Below, piece after piece: positions 5,836-5,875 of a stretch of 5,875 bases of DNA. Location of the stretch: assembly GCA_019242135.1 (NCBI GenBank), contig JAFAWC010000214.1:1-5875 (forward strand), read 5' to 3'. Under the pieces are notes generated by a model. The model saw nothing but the letters and a program-made list of their open reading frames with translations, was not told the origin of the DNA and did no database searches. Position 1 is the stretch's first letter. Each line of letters begins with the position of its first letter. Source of the stretch: Mycobacteriaceae bacterium (GTDB lineage Bacteria > Actinomycetota > Actinomycetes > Mycobacteriales > Mycobacteriaceae). The position numbers were made by a program, and so were the translations under genes.

Positions 5836-5875
5836 GGTCGGTCGGGGGTCGGTTCGGGTCGGTCGGGGGTCGGTT
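5836..5875 (+). repeat. G-rich 21-bp tandem repeat after aspB, cut by the window edge
   Basis: A 21-bp unit starting GGTCGGTCGGGGG occupies 5836-5856, and its first 19 bases are repeated without mismatch at 5857-5875. It starts directly after the aspB stop. The total copy number is unknown because the array leaves the window. No hairpin followed by a T-run is visible, so this is not an intrinsic terminator as far as it can be seen. Confidence 0.85.

Noticed and set aside
1..5875. KstR2 operator (CAAG-NN-CTTG type palindrome)
   Set aside because: I looked for the motif as known from the HIP regulon. Only weak half-matches inside genes were seen, such as CAAGGCTTTC near 2073. The expected operator position is upstream of this window.
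5836..5875. Intrinsic terminator after aspB
   Set aside because: The bases are a direct G-rich repeat without a GC hairpin and T-run. A terminator may lie beyond the window.

Overview
The window is high-GC DNA with a strong G/C bias at codon third positions. It carries five genes on the plus strand, packed end to end. The proteins and their order (fadD3, fadE31, fadE32, fadE33, aspB) match the Mycobacterium tuberculosis Rv3561-Rv3565 block as I remember it. Frequent GTG and TTG starts also fit a mycobacterium, more likely an environmental species than the M. tuberculosis complex because the proteins differ at many positions. Species-level assignment is inference.

Layout: bases 1-52 are a short leader with two open plus frames and no recognisable promoter. 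fadD3 (53-1573) encodes the CoA ligase that activates HIP, the bicyclic propanoate left after cholesterol side chain and rings A/B are removed. fadE31 (1573-2724), fadE32 (2714-3679) and fadE33 (3722-4669) encode three acyl-CoA dehydrogenase-like subunits. aspB (4672-5835) encodes a class I PLP aminotransferase. The last 40 bases begin a G-rich 21-bp tandem repeat that runs off the window. No intergenic gap exceeds 45 bases. Every stop overlaps or nearly touches the next start, so the five genes look like one translationally coupled operon.

How the genes work together: FadD3 commits HIP to the CoA-thioester pathway that degrades rings C and D. FadE31 keeps a helix-G glutamate of the isovaleryl-CoA dehydrogenase type but lacks the RxxFG flavin motif. 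FadE32 and FadE33 show the reverse. This is the split active site expected of alpha2beta2 FadE complexes, with FadE31 as the catalytic subunit and FadE32 and FadE33 as alternative or joint partners. Published work on this pathway places these subunits late, on the methyl-oxo-octanedioyl-CoA intermediate. The role of AspB in the pathway is not established.

The most unusual feature is the fadE32-fadE33 junction. The first 23 bases of fadE33 are repeated three times in tandem (3676-3744). Because 23 is not a multiple of 3, each upstream copy makes an 8-codon mini-ORF whose TGA overlaps the GTG of the next copy. This arrangement could pass ribosomes by termination-reinitiation from fadE32 to fadE33, and it would tolerate any copy number.
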